Source of the DNA: an uncultured Akkermansia sp.
GTDB lineage: Bacteria > Verrucomicrobiota > Verrucomicrobiia > Verrucomicrobiales > Akkermansiaceae
Assembly (NCBI GenBank): GCA_947601655.1
Contig: CANQGG010000006.1
Location: 1-64,000, forward strand
Length of the DNA stretch: 64,000 bases
Reading direction: 5' to 3'
Shown here: piece by piece, positions 1 through 9,530 of the stretch
How positions within the stretch are numbered: position 1 is the first letter of the stretch
How the letters are laid out: each line of letters starts with the position of its first letter
The notes under the pieces: generated by a model
Told to the model about the DNA's origin: nothing
The model's database searches: none
The model's input: the letters and a program-made list of their open reading frames with translations, nothing else
Position numbers and translations under genes: made by a program

Positions 1-324
1 TGTCCGAGGAGTCCTGTTGAGGATTTCCCTCTCAACTCTTCAGATTATACCACCTCCGATTAATAGTGTACCATGGACCATGTACCGTGTACCATGTATG
101 AAGTTTGCGCGCTTGCGCGCGAAGCTGCAATGCGCTAGCATTGGTGGAGGGTTAAACATAAGCGTCATTGCGTTCGAAAGGTTTTCGGCTATGCAGAGCT
201 GTGGCTACCGCTCTGATACATGGTACACGGTACATGGTTCATTGTCCATGAAAGGGTTCATATTGTGAGGGTAGGGGGAATTCATGTTGATAACTTATAA
301 TCAGGTGACAAGGGTGTAATATTC

Positions 325-1980
325 GTGTCTTTTGACTTGACAAATCGAGCAAGAGGCACTATAATGCACAACTCACCCACTCAAAGAATCATGGCTAAGG
401 TCATATTATCGATGCTGAGGAGGAGAAAAGGAGATGGGGCGGCAGTACTCAATGGGCGGCAGAGGATGCTGCTGGTGGCAGTGGTAGGGATGCTGCTGCT
501 GTGCTATCTCGTGGTGGGGCCCGGGCAGACGATAGGGGAGGCGGCGTACAGGATGACGTGGCTTGTGCTCAGCGGGGTGGCGCTGACGATTTTTTATTCT
601 GTGGACCACACGCGGCAGGAGTTGAATTGGGGACGCTCGGCGCTGGTGACGATACTCATTTGCGCGCAGATCGGGCTTTTTCACGCCTTCAACAACATAC
701 GCGAGATACTTCCGTGGCAGGTCAGCTATGGGCAGATGCTGCTGGCGCTGCCGTACGCTTTGGCGCCGGGCATCACATCGGCAATGCTGGGGCGGCGTCT
801 TGGGGTGTTCACATCGCTGTGCACTTCGCTTTTCGGTCTGGCGCTCCTGCCGGCGGATTGTCCGCGGATGATCGCGCAGGATTTTTTTGTGATCAGTTTG
901 CTGGCGGGTTTTGTTTCGGCATTGCTTTGCAGCCGGGTGCATAAGCGGGAGCACATCCTCTACGCCGGTTTTGCCACCGGCGCCGTCGTTCTCGTCTCCA
1001 CAATTGCGCTGGGGTGTTTTCAGGACAGCGGGCTGGCTATGCTGCGCGGCGGGTTTAACCCGGTGAGCTTTTTCGCGGAGGCGGTGGTGGCCTTCGGCGT
1101 GAGCTTTCTCGTGAGCGTCTTCATCGGCGGTTTCATGCCGTTTCTGGAGGGACTGTTCAACATTTCGACGCACATCACCTGGCTGGAGTGGGCGGATATG
1201 AACCACCCCGTGCTCAAGAAATTGCAGATGACGGCGCCGGGGACATTTCATCACAGTCTGTACGTGCAGCGACTGGCGGAAGCGGCAGCGGAGGCCATCG
1301 GGGCGGATGTGACGCGCGCGGGCGTGTGCGGTCTTTACCACGACATAGGCAAACTGAAGAACCCCCAGTATTTCACGGAGAACATCAGCAACCAGGCCAT
1401 TTCTCCGCATCATGAGCTGACGCCGGAGGCGAGCGCGCGCATCATCATCCAGCACGTACAGGACGGCGTGGACATTGCGCGCGAGTACAAGCTCAATTCC
1501 CGCATTATCGCCGCCATTCGCGAGCACCACGGCACTCTGAGCACCTATTTTTTCTATCGCAAGGCGTTGGATCGCTACAAGGAGGAGAAAGCGAAATTTG
1601 ACGCCGGGTCGATCGACACCTGTCCGGATGAGGTAGACAAGGCTGTTTTTTCCTACAAGGGCCCGGTGCCGCAGACGCGGGAGTCCGGCATTGTAAGCAT
1701 GGCGGATGCTGTGGAGAGCGCGACCCGCTCGCTGGTGAACCCCACGGAAGAGGACATTCGCGAGATGGTGGAAAAAATCTTTCGCGATCGCATACTGGAT
1801 GGTCACCTGCAGGATTGCCAGATCACACTGGGCGATATTGAGAAAATGAAGGAGTCATTTCTCACAACGCTGCGCACGATGAATCACAACCGCATCGCCT
1901 ACCCCAAACCGGAGCCCGACCTGAACACGACCCCGGCGGAGGCGCCCCCCACACCTGCCGAATCTTCGGCTGCGCCATGA
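325..1980 (+). CDS. 7TM-HD family membrane phosphohydrolase (PgpH-like, HDIG domain; possible c-di-AMP phosphodiesterase)
   Basis: 551-aa ORF with several hydrophobic segments followed by an HD domain (HHSLYVQRLAEAAAEAIGAD...GLYHDIGKLKNPQYF). Start codon uncertain (325, 364 or 391). Confidence 0.85.
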   Translation: MSFDLTNRARGTIMHNSPTQRIMAKVILSMLRRRKGDGAAVLNGRQRMLLVAVVGMLLLCYLVVGPGQTIGEAAYRMTWLVLSGVALTIFYSVDHTRQELNWGRSALVTILICAQIGLFHAFNNIREILPWQVSYGQMLLALPYALAPGITSAMLGRRLGVFTSLCTSLFGLALLPADCPRMIAQDFFVISLLAGFVSALLCSRVHKREHILYAGFATGAVVLVSTIALGCFQDSGLAMLRGGFNPVSFFAEAVVAFGVSFLVSVFIGGFMPFLEGLFNISTHITWLEWADMNHPVLKKLQMTAPGTFHHSLYVQRLAEAAAEAIGADVTRAGVCGLYHDIGKLKNPQYFTENISNQAISPHHELTPEASARIIIQHVQDGVDIAREYKLNSRIIAAIREHHGTLSTYFFYRKALDRYKEEKAKFDAGSIDTCPDEVDKAVFSYKGPVPQTRESGIVSMADAVESATRSLVNPTEEDIREMVEKIFRDRILDGHLQDCQITLGDIEKMKESFLTTLRTMNHNRIAYPKPEPDLNTTPAEAPPTPAESSAAP

Positions 1981-2882
1981 TGCAGCAGCTGCGCAGCGTG
2001 AGCATGGTGCTCGCTTTTATCATCGGTGGCGTTTTTCACGAACAGCTTGCGCCTTTCACCGGCTTGTTGCCGTTCGGCATTGCCATCATGCTGAGCATCA
2101 CGTTCATCGGGCTGGATGTGCGGCAGTTGAAGCCCGTGCGCATGCATCTCTGGCTGCTGCTGGCCATTCAGGCCACCGGGCTGTTTTTCTGGGGCATAGC
2201 TCGCGCGGCGGGCTACCCCATCATGGCGGAGTCACTCTACTACTGCGCTGCGGCGCCCATTGCCTCTGCAAGCCCCATCATTGTGAATCTTCTTCGCGGC
2301 AATGTGGAGTTTTCCACCACCGCTATGGTACTCAGCCAGGTTGTGTTTGCGCTGGTGACGCCGTTTTTCCTGCCCCTGGTGGTTTCGGGAGCGGATATGA
2401 GTTATTCTGAAATCAGTCTCACGGTGGCGTGGCAGATTTTCACGGTGCTGGGGATACCCGCCATAGTGGCGCTGGCGCTGCGGCTGGCGCATCCTGCCTG
2501 TCGCGCGTGGGCGGCGAAATTAAAGGATGTTTCGCTGGGCATCTGGGTGATGAATCTGGTGGTGATTTCCGCTTCCGGCGTGCAGCGCATCATTGCCGGC
2601 GGCTACAGTCTGCATGAGATGTGGCCGCTGATGCTCGGCGCCGCCGTGGTCTGCCTTTTCGGCTTCACGGCGGGGTATCGTCTGGGGTATCCGAATCTCA
2701 AGCGCGAATGCTCCCAGGGACTCGGGCAAAAAAACACCGTGCTCACGCTGTACATGGCAAGTCAGAGCTACGCTTCCCCGCTGGCATACATCGGCCCGGT
2801 GTTCTACGTGTTTTGTCACAACACGGCCAACGCGATTCAGCTTGCCCTCGCCGACAGCGAGAAGCGCAAGAGCCGGGGCTGA
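1977..2882 (+). CDS. Bile acid:sodium symporter (BASS)-like membrane transporter
   Basis: 301-aa polytopic protein overlapping the upstream stop (ATGA); AAPIASASPIIVNLLRGN and KNTVLTLYMASQSY segments resemble the BASS/SBF fold. Confidence 0.55.
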   Translation: MMQQLRSVSMVLAFIIGGVFHEQLAPFTGLLPFGIAIMLSITFIGLDVRQLKPVRMHLWLLLAIQATGLFFWGIARAAGYPIMAESLYYCAAAPIASASPIIVNLLRGNVEFSTTAMVLSQVVFALVTPFFLPLVVSGADMSYSEISLTVAWQIFTVLGIPAIVALALRLAHPACRAWAAKLKDVSLGIWVMNLVVISASGVQRIIAGGYSLHEMWPLMLGAAVVCLFGFTAGYRLGYPNLKRECSQGLGQKNTVLTLYMASQSYASPLAYIGPVFYVFCHNTANAIQLALADSEKRKSRG

Positions 2883-2888
2883 TTCCGG

Positions 2889-3362
2889 TCAGCGGGGTTT
2901 GGGGACATCTTTCGGGAACAAATTCGCCAACTGGGGCTGAAGGATGAGATAGAGCTGAGCCTCCTCCTCTTCGCTCAGATCAAAATCATCCATGAGGGCT
3001 TTTGTGCCGATGATGCGTCCGCCCAGCGACTGCCCATTCAGAGGGTAGAGGTAGAAGATCAGGTCGGTGTCGTCGTTCCGATTGCCCTGGCGTTCGCTGC
3101 GGTAGTACTCCTCGCCCACATGGCGCACTTTTTCCGGGGTGAGAATGGCGCAGACGCGGTCACGCTGCTCCCGGCTCAACCCGCGAAGTTGGTCGGCGTT
3201 CAGCAACCAGCGCGGCATACGCGGCGTGACGGATAATTTCGGCGATGCGAGCGCCTCTGCCACACCCTCCCTGCTCACCGAGCCGTAGGGTCCGGCGCAC
3301 ATTGTAAGCACCGGCGCCAGAAGAGCCGCCGCTGCCAGAAGACGCGTGAATTTTCTCTTCAT
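2889..3362 (-). CDS. Secreted hypothetical protein
   Basis: 157-aa ORF with N-terminal signal peptide (MKRKFTRLLAAAALLAPVLTMCAG). Confidence 0.55.
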   Translation of the reverse strand: MKRKFTRLLAAAALLAPVLTMCAGPYGSVSREGVAEALASPKLSVTPRMPRWLLNADQLRGLSREQRDRVCAILTPEKVRHVGEEYYRSERQGNRNDDTDLIFYLYPLNGQSLGGRIIGTKALMDDFDLSEEEEAQLYLILQPQLANLFPKDVPKPR

Positions 3363-3418
3363 TCGCTCTCCATTTTATCCCCGCATTAGCGGTGTGTCAA
3401 GCTGCCCCTTGCGAGTTT

Positions 3419-3508
3419 CAGGGCAAACGCATTGGGAATGCGTTTGCTCATGTACCATGTATTGTATTTTTCTCTGTTGCTTCACTTCTCTCAAATACGT
3501 TTGCCCTG
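3419..3508 (+). mobile_element. MITE-like element, short copy (90 bp)
   Basis: Ends CAGGGCAAACGCATT ... AATACGTTTGCCCTG (inverted); flanked by 10-bp direct repeats TTGCGAGTTT at 3409-3418 and 3509-3518; perfect GCAAACGCATT-GGG-AATGCGTTTGC hairpin at 5' end. Confidence 0.75.
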
Positions 3509-3699
3509 TTGCGAGTTTCGAGCAATCATATTTCCCCGCCCTCTCGCAGCCGCCGGGAAAGAATCCGCCCGCCTGAAGACGAATCTCCGGGCGGGCGGAA
3601 TTGAACGCAACAAAGGTGAATACAACACTCACACGGGTTCAGGCTAGCAAATCATGCGGGAGGTGTCAACTATATTTTTTGGGGGGAGAAAAAACGGAT

Positions 3700-3860
3700 T
3701 CATGAACGACGGAGAAAGTTCGCGATGGCGCGCGGGGTTGCAAAGCGGGAGCAACGGCGAATTATGAGTTAATGCGGGTTTTTGGATGTGCCAGGCCGTC
3801 TTGCAGGCATGGCGACAGTGTGCGTGATTTGCACGGCAAACGCATTTGCATTGGTCTTAC
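3700..3860 (+). repeat. Degenerate partial copy of the dispersed intergenic repeat
   Basis: GGTTGCAAAGCGGGAGCAACGGCGAATT...CGTCTTGCAGGC...GGCAAACGCATTTGC resembles the internal module at 12.2 and 30.6 kb. Confidence 0.4.
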
Positions 3861-4004
3861 TGTTCAGGGAGGGTATATCACAAGTAGCGCCGCTCACTGC
3901 CGAAGTGGCAATGAGCGGCGCCGTGTCTTCTATGGATTTGATTTGTGTGTTGGTGTTGGCTTCCCGGATCGAAGACGCATCCCCGGTGAAGATTGTTCCC
4001 TGCG

Positions 4005-7000
4005 TCAGAAGCCCATGCGGACGCCAAGCGCGGCGTTCCATGCGTTCGCGTGCTCTCGCAGTTCGCCGCCGGCGTTCACGTAGATCTGCGAGTTCGGCGT
4101 CACAGGCACGTTCACTCCCGCGCCAAACTGGAACGCCGTGCTGCCCGTCTTCGAGCCGTACACGCTCTGCGTGAAGTTCGGATCTGCCAGCAGCGCCACG
4201 TTCGCCACGCTCCGGCGGTCTCCCAGGTCCTGCGCCACATTCGCATGCACCTCCGTGCTCACCGTGCGGTTGACTGCCTTCGCGGAGTTGATCGCCGCCA
4301 GCCACCGCAGCCCAAGACCCAGCGTTACCGTGTCGCGCGTCTGCTTCTCTGCGGCAAGGCCTACGTTCCCCGCGTTCTTCTCGCTGAAGCCGTCCATGCT
4401 CGTGTGCATCATTGCCACGTTGAAGAGCGGCTGGAGGATATTGCTCTTGTTCTCTTTCACCGGGTGGAAGTCATAAGTAACTTCCCACATCGCGCCCAGG
4501 CTGCTGCCGCTCGTGTTGCTCGTGGCGGTGTAGCTGCCCGCTCCGTAGTTCACCGTGCGCTTGAGATCCGCTTCATTCGTGCCGAGAGTGAAGAGCAGCG
4601 TATTGCCCCAGCGTCCGTTCTTCGCCTGGCTCCAGAAGCTCACGGTGTACGTATCCAGATCTCCCTTGGCATAATCCGCTGCACGCGCTTCCAGGTCGCC
4701 ATAGCTGGCAGAAAGGCTCACACCGACACTCCAGTGAGCGTCCACCTGAGCATCGATGCCAACGGCGCCGCCCCAGGAATTGAGGCGATAGCCGCTCTCA
4801 TCGCCGACGCTGTGCTGCTCGGAGAAGAAGCTGGTACCTTCCACCCAGACGTGGGAGTTCTTGCAGGGGCGTTGCGTGGCAGTTGCCTCATCATTACCCA
4901 TGCAGCGCAGACGTCCCGCCTGCAGGGCATGATCGCGCACGCGGCCCATCTGGTTGCGCAAAGCCGCACTCTGCGCCGCGGAGAGTGAAGTGAGCGTGCT
5001 TCCCGGTATCGCCGCCATCACCCGACGAGCCTCGGCGGGATTGACAGCAACGAGATTATCCAGCACGGTGAACATGTTTTCCACCTGCGGGTCAATCGCG
5101 GCGCCTGCGGTGTTGATGTGCTGCCAAAGCAGATTCAGACCAGCCCCGCTGTTACGACTTGTGGCAACAGGCGTCCAGGGACTGGCGCTGCGGCGCGCAG
5201 CATCAAACCAAACCTTCTTGCCATCCGTCCAGAGAGAGGGATCCTCGTAGAGCTGGCTGAGAATGACACCAAGGTCAAACTTTACATTATTCAACTGCTT
5301 TTCGTCTTCAGATGCAGGCTCCAAGCTCGTGAGCATGATACCGGATATCATCGCCTCCTCATCATCACGATATTCCATATTCTTAACCTCGCCTCCTTGC
5401 AGGAGAATCACCTTACTCAGATTGCCCTTGGCGTTGAGTAGCGTGTTTGCCAGGCAATCAACCACGAACTTTGTTCCCGGCTCGATGTAGATGGTCCTTC
5501 CCGTTGAAAGCATCGTGGCATCGTGATCATCGGAACCCCAGAGATTCGGGTCGCTCAGGTTGATCGTGAAGTCCGCTTCGGCTCCGTTGCGGAAGACGAT
5601 GTCCCCTGTCACCCGGATGTCGGCGCCGGCTTTATTCCCCTCTGCGGCTGCCGTGACGATGAGTTTGTCGTTGTTTTGGACATCGTCACCAACGGTGATG
5701 GAGTTGTACTCCGACCCCGGCGTGATGGTCACTTGCGTGTCCTCTCCCTGCACCACAAGATCGCAGCTGCTGTTTGCGGCATTGCTCATATTGAGACTTC
5801 CGCCCTTCACGGTCAGTTTCCCTTCGACGGAACCTGCAAAGGTGGCATCTCCCGTTGAGGTAAATTCTGCCCCCTTCACTGTGCCGGTCGTGCCCTCAGC
5901 CAGTTTTTTGAGATCGACAGGTGTGTCGCCTGTGAACTCAAGCCTGCCGCCCTTTGTCGCGCCAAAGCTAAGTCCATTTTCGTCGGTCAGCACGTCGCTG
6001 CTCAGTTTCAACGAACCGCCATCTCCGACGAAGATTGACCCATCGCCAGTGAGTTGGTCAGATGAAGCACTCGTAAGATCATTATCTTTCCCATTGAGCG
6101 TGAGTTTGCCGTTCACCTGCAACGCGCCCTCTCCGTCGAGTGTAAGCTTGCCGTCGATAGAGCTGTCATTGCCGCCAATTGCCAGCTTGCCCTCCTCCAC
6201 GGTAACATCTCCACCGGCTTTCAGGTCGCCGTCCACGGTCAGGCTTGCATCCCCGGTCTTCTTGAGGTTAACTCCATCTTCGGCAACTATATTGCCGGAG
6301 AGAATTGTATCGCCCGTAGAAACAAAAGCGGACCCCTCATTTTTGTTTTCGAATTCCACAGTGCCGCTTCCCCGGATCGTCAAGTCGCTACTGCCTTCGA
6401 GTTGCCTGATGACTCCATCCGTCCCCTCTTCTGCTGTCACCGTTGTCTGCTCATCAATTACCACTTTGTCGAATTCGGAAAGTTTTTCGGCTTTCACATA
6501 AGGTCCGTCAACGTCCGCATCCCATATATTGCTCCTGCCGGACAAGATGAGCTTACCTTCTTCGGCATTCCAGCTCTTGACACTCAATCCCCACCCTGTT
6601 CCAAGTATGAAGTGCTCCTTCGCCCAGGTCTCGGAATCCTCGGAATCCTCGCCTTTCAACCTGCCGTTTGTGAGCCAGACCTCCAGAGTGACGCCGACGT
6701 CGCTCTCCTGGGCGGCGACCTGCTTTCCATCGAGATCCAATTTAATTTGGATACCATCCGCTACATCCACGATACTCTGATCACCGGCATCACCTGCATC
6801 CGTTCCGAATTGCAGAATGACTTGCTTGCCTTCAAGCGCTCCTTCTCCTCCTACCACTGCGTTTTGCTCAGACACCTTGATCACTGCGTTTTGCTCAGAC
6901 ACCTTGATCACGTCTCCTTCGTGCAAGGTGAGGGTGGTATCCTTCATGAGTCCAATGATTTGATCGCCCCCATTACTCAAAGAGATTCCCTTAATCAAAG

Positions 7001-8321
7001 AGGCGTCCAGCCCTCCCACATCTATTGTGATGGGACTCTTCGAAGAATCAGTCCGAACTTGCACTCCCTTGGCAAAGAAGTCCTTCTGGTAACTACTCCC
7101 CGCAGCATTATTCTTAAACTCGAGCCGTCCCCCTTTCAGAATGACATTGCCATAGATATAGCCCTTAAGTCCTTTTTTCCAGTCTACGCTTAAAGTGGAG
7201 TTGCCTTCAATAGTCATTGTAACATCTTCGGTCCCCCCGCTTGGAATGTAGCTATCCCCGACATTTACGGAGTTTTCAATGCAAAATTGAGCATCGATTA
7301 CCTGAATATTTAGCTCAAATCTACCATTTGCCGTAACATCCCCAATTGAGGCAGTGCTCCCCCCCTGCTTAATCAGAAACTTGGCTCCATCTCTTACGGT
7401 GATGTCAACCTTTGAAGTCGTGCCATTTTGACCGTAGTCTGCAATTTTGCCGCTTGTGGAGAATAAACTCTCCTCTCCGGCGACGTCAATGCGTAATACC
7501 ATTTTGGAATTTGATGAAGACGTATCACCTATTTCCGAATTATCGCTTCCCAAGTACTTTCCTCCATCTGTTATTGTGATTGTCGTCTCAAGATCTAATC
7601 CTTTGCCTATCACATCATCCATACCCCTCTCATTTCCGGCTCCATCGCGTACCGCGTCATAAATACCTCCGCACAAGTTCAAATTGGTGACACATTTTGA
7701 CCCGCGCGAGTTCACTTCTCCTACGGTCATGCGTTTTGCGTAAACCGTTCCACCTTTAAATACATTGATGTTAGTGATCATCGTTGCTCCTGCATCGTAC
7801 ACTTTTGAGAGGCAAGGAGCATAAATACCACCTTTTAGATCATCGCAATTGAGGACCCCACCGTCCCGTACGTTGATTGTTCCCGTTGTCGTTGTTCCTG
7901 TCGTTGTTCCGACTGCATAGAAAAGATCGCAGGTGGTTTTATTCGTATCTGCTCCGTTCCACCTTAGCTCACCATTGAGCTCTATCGTGGTTTCCCCAAT
8001 CGAAGAATCGGAACCGGAGAATGCTAAGAAACTCGGCCCTTTTGTGATCTCAAGAAAGCATCCTTTCCCAATGGTGATGGAATTGCTTCCGAAAAATCTC
8101 ATATTCGTTTTGCCTTCTGTCTTCACCCCGGTGATATCACCAACGTCATCAGGATCATCTTCTATTATTAACGTGACATTATGATAGTCCCGAACCTTCA
8201 AAGTATCGTCCTGAAGTTCAATGTTCTCGTCGTTGGTGAAAGTCACCTTTGCGGAGGCAGGCAACGTAACCATCACCGCCATGAGGGCGGTGAACAATGT
8301 AACCGGTAAATGGAGTTTCAT
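4005..8321 (-). CDS. Autotransporter (beta-helical passenger with C-terminal beta-barrel)
   Basis: 1438 aa; signal peptide MKLHLPVTLFTALMAVMVTLPASA; repetitive passenger; C-terminal domain (HVWVEGTSFFSEQHSVGDESGYRLNSWGGAVGIDAQ...ALGVRMGF) ends in an aromatic residue. Confidence 0.9.
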   Translation of the reverse strand: MKLHLPVTLFTALMAVMVTLPASAKVTFTNDENIELQDDTLKVRDYHNVTLIIEDDPDDVGDITGVKTEGKTNMRFFGSNSITIGKGCFLEITKGPSFLAFSGSDSSIGETTIELNGELRWNGADTNKTTCDLFYAVGTTTGTTTTGTINVRDGGVLNCDDLKGGIYAPCLSKVYDAGATMITNINVFKGGTVYAKRMTVGEVNSRGSKCVTNLNLCGGIYDAVRDGAGNERGMDDVIGKGLDLETTITITDGGKYLGSDNSEIGDTSSSNSKMVLRIDVAGEESLFSTSGKIADYGQNGTTSKVDITVRDGAKFLIKQGGSTASIGDVTANGRFELNIQVIDAQFCIENSVNVGDSYIPSGGTEDVTMTIEGNSTLSVDWKKGLKGYIYGNVILKGGRLEFKNNAAGSSYQKDFFAKGVQVRTDSSKSPITIDVGGLDASLIKGISLSNGGDQIIGLMKDTTLTLHEGDVIKVSEQNAVIKVSEQNAVVGGEGALEGKQVILQFGTDAGDAGDQSIVDVADGIQIKLDLDGKQVAAQESDVGVTLEVWLTNGRLKGEDSEDSETWAKEHFILGTGWGLSVKSWNAEEGKLILSGRSNIWDADVDGPYVKAEKLSEFDKVVIDEQTTVTAEEGTDGVIRQLEGSSDLTIRGSGTVEFENKNEGSAFVSTGDTILSGNIVAEDGVNLKKTGDASLTVDGDLKAGGDVTVEEGKLAIGGNDSSIDGKLTLDGEGALQVNGKLTLNGKDNDLTSASSDQLTGDGSIFVGDGGSLKLSSDVLTDENGLSFGATKGGRLEFTGDTPVDLKKLAEGTTGTVKGAEFTSTGDATFAGSVEGKLTVKGGSLNMSNAANSSCDLVVQGEDTQVTITPGSEYNSITVGDDVQNNDKLIVTAAAEGNKAGADIRVTGDIVFRNGAEADFTINLSDPNLWGSDDHDATMLSTGRTIYIEPGTKFVVDCLANTLLNAKGNLSKVILLQGGEVKNMEYRDDEEAMISGIMLTSLEPASEDEKQLNNVKFDLGVILSQLYEDPSLWTDGKKVWFDAARRSASPWTPVATSRNSGAGLNLLWQHINTAGAAIDPQVENMFTVLDNLVAVNPAEARRVMAAIPGSTLTSLSAAQSAALRNQMGRVRDHALQAGRLRCMGNDEATATQRPCKNSHVWVEGTSFFSEQHSVGDESGYRLNSWGGAVGIDAQVDAHWSVGVSLSASYGDLEARAADYAKGDLDTYTVSFWSQAKNGRWGNTLLFTLGTNEADLKRTVNYGAGSYTATSNTSGSSLGAMWEVTYDFHPVKENKSNILQPLFNVAMMHTSMDGFSEKNAGNVGLAAEKQTRDTVTLGLGLRWLAAINSAKAVNRTVSTEVHANVAQDLGDRRSVANVALLADPNFTQSVYGSKTGSTAFQFGAGVNVPVTPNSQIYVNAGGELREHANAWNAALGVRMGF

Positions 8322-8398
8322 AGTGTATGGTAAGGTAAATTTTACTTCGAAGAGGCCATCGCATCGCGGTTCCTACCGCTGCTGCGCCTCCGGAGAGA

Positions 8399-8580
8399 GG
8401 ATACGTATTTGCAATACGTATCCGTACACACTTAAAAAACTGATTATGTGAAGTCTAAAAAAACAAGAACAACCGCATTTTTCGTCGTTGAAGTAGATGT
8501 CTTCTCCCAATAAGAAATTGAATATGAAGGATAAGAATTTTCAAATTAAGGCTTGACATACGTATTGCAAATACGTACCC
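8399..8580. promoter_or_regulatory. Pair of inverted palindromes in the divergent autotransporter/mscS intergenic region
   Basis: TACGTATTTGCAATACGTAT at 8402-8421 and its exact reverse complement at 8558-8577, 136 bp apart. Confidence 0.5.
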
Positions 8581-8707
8581 ATCAAGACAACGAGGGAGGG
8601 TTTCTCATCCGGCAACAACCGCGAGTTTCGAACAGAATTGCTCTGGCGTGATTTGAACTTGACCGGGGGCAAGAGTAGAGGTATAGGAGAGGGAAAGTTC
8701 AATTTCA

Positions 8708-9526
8708 ATGGATACGCAGCAGATTCTGGCGAAGATATCGGAGTACTACCGCATCGTGGCTGATGGCGGGTGGGTGGAGATGTTTGTGTACGTCGTGGCG
8801 GGGTTTCTGCTGGCGAATGTGGTGTCGAAAGCTTTTGTGAGGCTTGGGCGCCTGCAGAAGATACCGACGCAGCCGCTGAGGTTCATTCGCAAGCTGGCGG
8901 TGGTGTGCATCTGGCTGCTGGCGGGGTTTCAGGCGTTGCAGGCGGTGGGGGTGGACCTGGTGAGCATTCTCGGCGCGGCGGGGGTGGCGGGCATTGCGAT
9001 CGGCTTTGCCTCGCAGACGGCGCTGAGCAACCTCATCAGCGGCTTTTTCCTGATTTCGGAACGCAGTTTCTCGCCGGGGGACTACGTGCGCGTGAATGGT
9101 CTGGAAGGGACAGTGGAGGGCATCAACCTGCTGTCCATCTACCTGCGCCAGCCGGACAACGCCCTGATCCGCGTGCCGTGCGAGCTGCTGATCAAGAACC
9201 CGGTGGTGAATCTCACGAAGGAGGACATCCGCCGCTGCGATTTCGACCTGGGGGTGGATTACGGGAGCGACACGGAGAAAGTGGAGCGCGTGATACGGCG
9301 GGTGATGCAGGAGCACCCTATGTTGTTGAGCGACCCGGCGCCCGTGGTGCAATTCAACGGGTTCGGCGATAGTTCATTGAACCTGCACATCGGCGCCTGG
9401 TGCAAAACCGCAGATTACCACACCGCGCGCTACGCCTTTGCGGGCGCGCTGCTGAAGGCGTTTGCCGAAGAGGGCATTTCCATTCCGTTCCCGATCCGCG
9501 ACGTGCGGCTGCAGCGGGACGCATGA
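8708..9526 (+). CDS. Small-conductance mechanosensitive channel, MscS family
   Basis: 272 aa; GAAGVAGIAIGFASQTALSNLISGFFLISERSFSPGDYVRVNGLEGTVEGINL is the canonical MscS region. Confidence 0.92.
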   Translation: MDTQQILAKISEYYRIVADGGWVEMFVYVVAGFLLANVVSKAFVRLGRLQKIPTQPLRFIRKLAVVCIWLLAGFQALQAVGVDLVSILGAAGVAGIAIGFASQTALSNLISGFFLISERSFSPGDYVRVNGLEGTVEGINLLSIYLRQPDNALIRVPCELLIKNPVVNLTKEDIRRCDFDLGVDYGSDTEKVERVIRRVMQEHPMLLSDPAPVVQFNGFGDSSLNLHIGAWCKTADYHTARYAFAGALLKAFAEEGISIPFPIRDVRLQRDA

Positions 9527-9530
9527 GGCG

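Noticed and set aside
17-268. 83-aa ORF at the window start
   Set aside because: Lies in a degenerate copy of the dispersed intergenic repeat (ACCATGTACCATG units, GCGCGCTTGCGCGC hairpin); unlikely to be coding.
406-1806. 466-aa minus-strand ORF opposite the 7TM-HD gene
   Set aside because: Low-complexity R/H/Q-rich translation antisense to a clearly coding gene; typical GC-rich antisense artefact.
3993-4988. 331-aa plus-strand ORF opposite the autotransporter barrel
   Set aside because: Antisense to the beta-barrel coding sequence, biased composition.
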